Part shown: positions 52,801-61,800 of the stretch, piece after piece | How the letters are laid out: the number at the start of each line of letters is the position of its first letter | Numbering within the stretch: position 1 is the stretch's first letter | Assembly (NCBI RefSeq): GCF_964340395.1 | Contig: NC_135566.1 | Location: forward strand, 3,596,001-3,660,000 | DNA from: Glandiceps talaboti | Lineage: Eukaryota > Hemichordata > Enteropneusta > Spengelidae | DNA: 64,000 bases | Direction: 5' to 3' | Notes under the pieces: model-generated | What the model was told of the DNA's origin: nothing | The model's input: the letters and a program-made list of their open reading frames with translations, nothing else | Database searches by the model: none | Translations under genes and position numbers: made by a program

Positions 52801-55800
52801 GTTCAGAACTTGTATATGCCGGTTGAAATTTTACAGTAAAGCCAATTTGACGCGCCACTGACACACACAATTTCTAGTGACGCACCAAAATTTGGTGTTT
52901 CCCCATCTCTTACTATGTGGTGACTCACAAGAAATCCCAGTTTTTCTCATTTTGACTCACAGCAACAAAATTTGGCTATCGTTAGAGGGCACAGTGTATA
53001 TGTGTATGATTTAAATAATGTGGGGTTTTCTGTATATACACTGTACAAAACAATTATCAACATCACTCTAAAGATGTCTTCATCAGTGTAGCTGCATAAT
53101 CTGTTACATACTACTGGCAGATCTGGCATCATAACTGAAACTTGCAGTGTTTTTATTACCAGCCATCATTCTAAATGTACCATTGTCCCTGTGTCAACTA
53201 TCTGTTACATATACCGGTATATATTAGAGTACTAGTATACTCTGACACAGTTTCATACTCAGAACATGCAGTGTTTGGTCAAAAAAAAATCCTGACTTTA
53301 ATTGTGTAATTTCTAAGTCATTTAGACTGTTTAAGTATGCTTATGAATTGGAAATATCACCAAAAAGTAGACACACTTTCTTTTTAACATTTTTTTTTAA
53401 TTTTCAATTGAATCTATACCGACCCACAAATTTTTAGGAGTTACAATGAGAAACATAGAGTTAACTTTGGCCACCCTAATGTGAATGACTGCCACTCACC
53501 CCTAACCAATATTTCATGATGAAATGAGAATGACTCATGCATGCACATAAGGTTTACTAATCAATGGATAGTATAGAATAACTATTTTCATTTCATTTTC
53601 ATTAAAGTGACTAAAATCATGAATTGAATAAATATAATTTGATACCAATTAATCATAACACTTATTTATTTTCTGACACTGTATACAGGAACAGTCTTTT
53701 TAATATCAATATTGTATTGTGAGTGAAAATATGATTAATGGAAACTACATTGTGTAAGTTTGATAACCTTGGTTACTGGGGAGAACGGGGGTGGGGGATG
53801 GGGTACATTGTGTAAGTTTGATAACCTTGGTTACTGGGGAGAACGGGGGTGGGGGCTGGGGTACATTGTGTAAGTTTGATAACCTTGGTTACTGGGGAGA
53901 ACGGGGGTGGGGGCTGGGGTACATTGTTAAAGTTTGATAACCTTGGTGTAATGAGGAGGAGGGCTGGGGTACATTATGTAAGTTTGATAACCTTGGTGTA
54001 ATGGGGAGGGGGGCCTGGGGTCAATTATGTAAGTTTGATAACATTGGTGTAATGGGGATGGGGGGGGGGGGGGGGGCTGGGGTACATTATGTAAGTTTGA
54101 AAACCTTGCAAGGTGGAATGGGGGTTGGGACAGATGTAAATATATCAGGAAATTTCCAAATGCTATGGCAGAATCTCCATACACTATGACCGAAACCATA
54201 CTGTAATACTAGAGTTCATTCAAAGCATTGTTCACAAGTCTGAGTAACTGTTTCACTCTTGTTGAAATAGTACCAATGTTTCAATGTCACTGTAAGATCT
54301 GGTTGTTTAGCGATTGATGATTTAAATGCACAGCAGTTTTTAGATGCCGTGAGCCTTTAGTCATACATTGATGGTATACAACTTGTATAGACTGGGTAGA
54401 CAGATCGAACTCAAACTAGCAGATATTCAGGGAGACCTTCAATAAATCAATTGCCGGACTACCGGTACTACTGGCTGTGGATGTACAACCAGTATCACTG
54501 AAGTAAAGCACTTTCTCTATGTACTACATTCTTTTATAGCATTCATATCAAGTGTAAATGTATACTTTTTCTGTTGGTTTATTTCCAACCCTAGCATGTG
54601 GCCTTTCTAATGTGGTCAATTAGCAAATGAAACAGCATACTTTTACACTTGATGTGGATGCTATAAACTATTGTGGTACATACAGAAAATGCTTTACTTT
54701 GGTGTTATGGGTTGTACAATTCTGCTATAGTGAATGGGTATAGTGGAGTCATAGATTCAGTCAGTAGACAGGCTATAGTGAATGAGTGTAGTGGAGTCAC
54801 AGATTCAGTCAGTAGACAGGCTATAGTGAATGAGTGTAGTGGAATCACAGATTCAGTCAGTAGACAGGCTATAGTGAATGAGTGTAGTAGAGTCACAGAT
54901 TCAGTCAGTAGACAGGTTATAGTGAATGAGTGTAGTGGAATCACAGATTCAGTCAGTAGACAGGCTATAGTGAATGAGTGTAGTGGAATCACAGATTCAG
55001 TCAGTAGACAGGCTATAGTGAATGAGTGTAGTAGAGTCACAGATTCAGTCAGTAGACAGTCTATAGTGAATGAGTGTAGTGGAATCACAGATTCAGTCAG
55101 TAGATATCTAGGCTATGGTAATATTGGCCATGAACTACAAACCTAGATACTGGGGTCATGAATACCAACTCACTTAGCTGTCAATCAATGTCCCTAAAGC
55201 TGCAGTGCAGATTAATGAGGTGAAGAATGCATATACAGCGAGTCATTTTTCTCTTTTGATATTTAATTTTTTCTGACTCGCTCTCCTTTTTTCACGACTA
55301 AAATCTAAACTTTCCAGGTCATACTAAACTTTAATCACAAGCTTGTGTTTACAAGAATTCCAACAATAACGAATCTGTACTATCATCTAGTAGGTATTTT
55401 ATCAGATGTAATAAAAATATTCCTACAACATATAACTTGAAATCTGTGCAAGATTTACAAGACTTCCCAGCTCTATAACTGAGTGTTCCCAAATATATTG
55501 AAATATAGCAATGACTCTATATGGACAGAGAGAGAGTTAATTAACACTTTAAAAAAATATGTGAGTACAATCATTTACACTTATGTAGTTGATAAACTTG
55601 TCATTGAATAAATGAATAGATATATCAATAAATAAATTAGGAAGATGTTTGGTGAATAATGCAATAGCTTGGAGTACTTTTGATACAAAGTGTCATAGAA
55701 CCATAACATGCATACATATCCGATACTAATAAACAGCTGGTTGTGACAGAGGAAAAGGTTAAAGGTCATAGTACAAATACATACAAATTATATGAATGAA

Positions 55801-58800
55801 ACTAGAATACTTGGCATTGACATTAGGAATAAAATCACACAGCTTATTAAAAAAACATGAAAAACAACTGTATTTCTAGAGGTATCAGTTTTTGTGTTAA
55901 CATCTGTTCTAGGAAAGGAATTTTTGAGGAGCAGGATTGACGTAATTTTGTTGGCATTTGGATGAAAAGACAGAGAGTAAATCATTCACTATGTTTGTAG
56001 AATTGACAAGATCACGACTAGACTATAGTTCATTGTATTTGTACTGCTGGAAAAACAAAGAGCATTCCATCATTGCATAACCTAAAGATATTCTCTATTG
56101 ACAAGACAATGATACTTAAAGTTAAAGGTAATGGCGGCCATCATAGACACGTGAAACAAAAGACACTGATCGAGATAAAGACAAACTCCCTACCTAATTC
56201 TAGCATCACCATTCTACTCAATCCAACATATACGATTACGTTAGACCAAATGGGCATACAGACATCGCCCGCGATGAAGGCCAACACTACACGACAGCAG
56301 ACAACACATACATTGAGTCTACGCTAACGCATATTAATAAGGGGACTGCTACGTCTCCCAAGGGAACACCTTATGAATATTACATACATCAATTGAGATG
56401 ATAAAGTACTGGAACAGTCTGACCTGATAATGTCTATTAATATAATTGTGGGTCGTTTTTTTTTCTCCCGTTATATAAATGTCACTAAAATTATCCCAAT
56501 CAAATGAAATATTATGATTCCATACATAAACATATGCAGCCTTTTTGAAGCATTAAACTCTAACAGCAACAGAATTCATGCAATATTCTAAGATATGACT
56601 ATGATTAATAATTTCTATGATTAAAGGGATATGGGCCAACTTAAGATACTAATTTTTTTTCTAAATTAATAAATATTTACATAAAACTAGGCTTGTATCA
56701 TATTCATGATGAGTTTTGTCACGGAATGAGCATCAAATATACCATTGATAGGTTTAAACATTGTGTTTTTATTCTATGAACCTGATGTAAGTAGCACTTT
56801 TTGTCTCAAGAATTCTCTTCACTGTCACATCTACCTCAATGAGGTCCTGAGATGAAATTTCAAATTTTAACTAAACCCACCCACACAGTCATTAATATCA
56901 TATCTTTGTTAATTAATCACAGAAATCTACCCAATCATAAGGTAGTGTTGATTAGAGGTAGTTACGTAATGTCCAAATATGGTATATTCATGTGCTCAGG
57001 ATGCTACTTTCACTGTTTACAGCATTCTAACATTTTTTTTACTCATTTGCATGAACAACTTTTGGTTCATGATTTCTAATGTTAATAGCCTGATTTGGTT
57101 TACATAATTAGAAATTACCCTATTGACATAAATGTCACAGATATCCGTCAAAAGCCAGTGTTAGTTACAGACACACTACATACGATAACAAATATAAATT
57201 AAAACTTCATAATTTTTTCATAACAGAATTAATAATTCACTTATCTCAACACCACGGTATTATCTGTCATAACTTTACTACATTATTCATAATCATGGAA
57301 TGCTTGTATTAGTATGCTATTTGTCAATAATAGAACAGTACTGCATCAATGTAATGTAACGTTACCTGGTATTATGTGTAACGTTACCTGGTATATGTGT
57401 AATGTTACCTAGTACTATGTGTAATGTTACCTGGTATTATGTGTAATGTTACCTGGTATTATGTGTAATGTTACCTGGTATTATGTGTAATGTTACATTG
57501 TATTATGTGTAACGTTACCTGGTACTATGTGTAATGTTACCTGGTATTATGTGTAATGTTACCTGGTATTATGTGTAATGTTACCTGGTATTATGTGTAA
57601 TGTTACCTGGTATTATGTGTAATGTTACCTGGTATTATGTGTAATGTTACCTGGTATTATAATATAATGTTACCTGGTACTATGTGTAATGTTACCTAGT
57701 ACTATGTGTAATGTTACCTGGTATTATGTGTAATGTTACCTGGTATTATGTGTAACGTTACCTGGTACTATGTGTAACTTTACCTGGTACTATGTGTAAC
57801 GTTACCTGGTATTATGTGTAATGTTACCTGGTATATGTGTAATGTTACCTGGTATTATGTGTAATGTTACCTGGTACTATGTGTAATGTTACCTGGTATT
57901 ATGTGTAATGTTACCTGGTATATGTGTAATGTTACCTGGTACTATGTGTAACTTTACCTGGTACTATGTGTAATGTTACCTGGTATTATGTGTAATGTTA
58001 CCTGGTACTATGTGTAATGTTACCTGGTATTATATGTAATGTTACCTGGTATTATATGTAATGTTACCTGGCATTATGTGTAATGTTACCTGGTATTATG
58101 TGTAATGTTACCTGGTACTATGTGTAATGTTACCTGGTATTATATGTAATGTTACCTGGTATTATATGTAATGTTACCTGGTATTATGTGTAATGTTACC
58201 TAGTAATAATATTATGTGTAATGTTACCTGGTATTATGTGTAATGTTACCTAGTAATAATATTATGTGTAATGTTACCTGGTATTATGTGTAATGTTACC
58301 TGGTACTATGTGTAATGTTACCTGGTATTATGTGTAATGTTACCTGGTATTATGTGTAATGTTACCTGTTATTATGTGCAATGTTACCTGGTATTATGTG
58401 TAATGTTACATTGTATTATGTGTAACGTTACCTGGTATTATGTATAATGTTACCTGGTATTATGTGTAATGTTACCTGGTACTATGTGTAATGTTACCTG
58501 GTATTATGTGTAACGTTACCTGGTATATGTGTAACATTACCTGGTATTATGTGTAACGTTACCTGGTATTATGTGTAATATTACCTGGTATTATGTGTAA
58601 CGTTACCTGGTATTATGTGTAACATTACCTGGTATTATGTGTAATGTTACCTGGTATTATGCGTAACATTACCTGGTATTATGTATAACGTTACCTGGTA
58701 TTATGTGTAATGTTACCTGGTATTATGTGTAACGTTACCTGGTATTATGTGTAACGTTACCTGGTATTACTATGTGTAACATTACCTGGTATTGTGTGTA

Positions 58801-61800
58801 ACGTTATCTAGTATTACTATGTGTAACATTACCTGGTATTATGCGTAACATTACCTGGTATCATGTGTAATGTTACCTGGTATTATGTGTAACGTTACCT
58901 GGTATTATGCGTAACATTACCTGGTATTATGTGTAACGTTACCTGGTATTATGTGTAACGTTACCTGGTATTATGTGTAACATTACCTGTATTATGTGTA
59001 ACGTTACCTGGTATTATGTGTAACGTTACCTGGTATTATGTGTAACGTCACCTGGTATTATAGCTAAAATGATGTAGGCTTGGTGTTTCACTCATGCGAC
59101 AATATGTTTTTGACACAAAGATAGCCATATTTCAACTCTAGATTAACAATAACAGAAACACAATAAACACAGCAGGATCCTTGCCCCAATCACATTGAAA
59201 ACTGATAAGCATTGCTATTCTTTCACACTGCAGCAAAAACCGGCTTCTACTGAAAACATTACACATGGACATGATGATTTTAATTGCATTATTGTATTTT
59301 ATAACTGATAATCAACATTTAAACTTCACTTCTACATCCCACTGTGCACAGCACCTATGTAAATGTTTCTTTTGCATTGGGAGTTGTCTAAGGGTGTGTA
59401 ATAAATATCATGATGTTGCATGAGTGAGTGAAACACCAAGCCTACATAATTTTAGCTGTATGTCTAATGTTTAGATAGAAGTCAGTAAATAATGTCTTAC
59501 TGTCTACTGACATTCCTTAGGGAGAAATTACTGTCACCTAGTCCAATATTGACTCACTCTGTCTATATTGTCTCTAGTGTATCATGTGTATTGGCATTAA
59601 AAGTTTACTTTTCAGACTATGGTAATTACTACTCCCTTGACATACTTATTTCTGTTTTCCCAACAAGAAATCACCCCCTCCCCCACCCCCACCATCATAG
59701 AAAGAGGATTAAGCTTTGTTTGTGGAATTAACCTCATCCATTTTGGCTGAAATCTGTTTTAGAAATATTCAACTCTTACATTATCTATTTTGGCTAAAAT
59801 AAGCTCTGTTTGAAATTTTTCTCTTTTGGATGATATCTGTTTTCTGAATATTTCAGCTTTGTTTGAGATATTTACATTTTTTCTCTTTTGGCTAACTGTA
59901 GACAACTGTTTTTGGAATATTTCAGCTCTGATTGGGGAATTTATTAATCTATTTTGGCTGATAGCTGAGTTTTTGTTTTTTAAAAAAAATATTTCAGCTT
60001 TGGTTAGAATTTATATTATTTATTTTTCATTTCTGCATGCTCTTTCCATTGATTAAACTTAAAGTAAAATCTCATCAAGTATACCCTCTCATAAATATTC
60101 AATGTTCAAACTAGAATACAGTATTTCTGCTGAATCCCATGATGCAGTAGCCCACAGCAAAGATACGCTTTAAAGGCATTTGATGTTTTTCTGAAATTCC
60201 AAGTAATTGTAGGTGATGTAAATCATGAAATGACTCTCCAGAACCCATAGTTTATGAAATTGTCTCCATTTCCTGGCATGACATTAACCTTTAAATAATC
60301 AGACAGTTTCTTTATGTGTTTTTACAGCTGTGTAATTTATCTTTCAAATGATAGATATATCATGTATACACAATGCTTACCTTGCCATTCTCCATTGCAT
60401 GCTTGACAGATCTTGAACTTTGACCTTTGGCACTACTGTCTGACTTAGCCGAGATGACATCACCTGTATCAAATATCACGAATAGGTTAATAATATGATA
60501 TATTACAACAATCTCATCAAAATGTGATCGGCAAATGCTTTCAAATTTTGTTTTTTTGTACCCATGCTTTTCACTGCTTTTATCACTGCATGTCTCTCTG
60601 AACTCCAGGGCTATGGAATTCCTTACTATTGGACATGAAGCAAGCATTAAATCTGAACACTTTCAAGAACAAACTGAAGACACATCTGTTTAAACAGACA
60701 TTTGGAGTGGTCGAACCTTTTTTTTGGCACCATTGAACAGAACAATGGTTTTGGAGTCTGGTGCATTATAAATTCTTTCTTTTAATACATTGATTGCCTG
60801 ATAGATTTGCATTCTCTTTTCAGTGATTATACTTTCAAAGTTAGCAGTGTATACTTCTAATCACCACATTTATTCATCAGTAAGCAGAAAATATTTGAGT
60901 TCAGTGAAAAACACAAATTGGACACTCTATATCATACACATCTTACAACAAACAAGAATAGAGACATAACAACTAATTTCTCTAAACTCCAATATGCTAA
61001 AAGCCTCCTTGCACAGTCTCAACACAACATGTTGAGTCTGAAAACAAGAATACTACTATGGAAGTCAGGCTATCTGCAAACTAAGACAGATACAAACTAA
61101 AAATATTGTTAATTGTAATGTGTTCATATAAGCCATTAATCGATGTTGATGTAATTACACTCATAGTAGGGTGGTATGTTTGATTATAGCAAAATTTCCT
61201 CAAGCGGTCACACACTCAATATTCATTTGCACATAACTGATTAGAAGGCGATTATCCAATGCAACTGAGTCACTTCTATTACCCACTTGTGTAATCTACC
61301 ACATGCAACAACAAAGTTTTAGTTTGTGTCTATCTCAGTTTGCCGATAGCTTGATTTCCATAGTAGTATTAACATCTCAGAAATGCAAGAGTTTATCCTG
61401 CTATGATCCAAATATTTCAAGGTAAAAAATTTCTTTTAGTTGTCGAAAAGTTATAGAATGAAATTATCTCATTTTATAGACAAAAAATTGTTGGTAATAT
61501 TTCAAACTTGATGATACGTGTTTCTGCGACTAAAACAGTATGATGGAATTCACTCTTGTTTTCATCACAAATTAGCAGACTTAACAAGATGAACACACTG
61601 TATAGTGTGAAATGACATTTTCAAGTGTGAATGTGTGATATTGAAATTTCAACACATAATGTCAAAACAATTTGTGGAAGGGAGATCCCAATTTTTACTG
61701 ACGTCTCGTCACCATTGTTAGGGGTATACTACAATGGGCTATTATCATGTATCTTCCAATGGACAAGATGCATGAAATGAGTTTGATGTGTCCATTGCAG

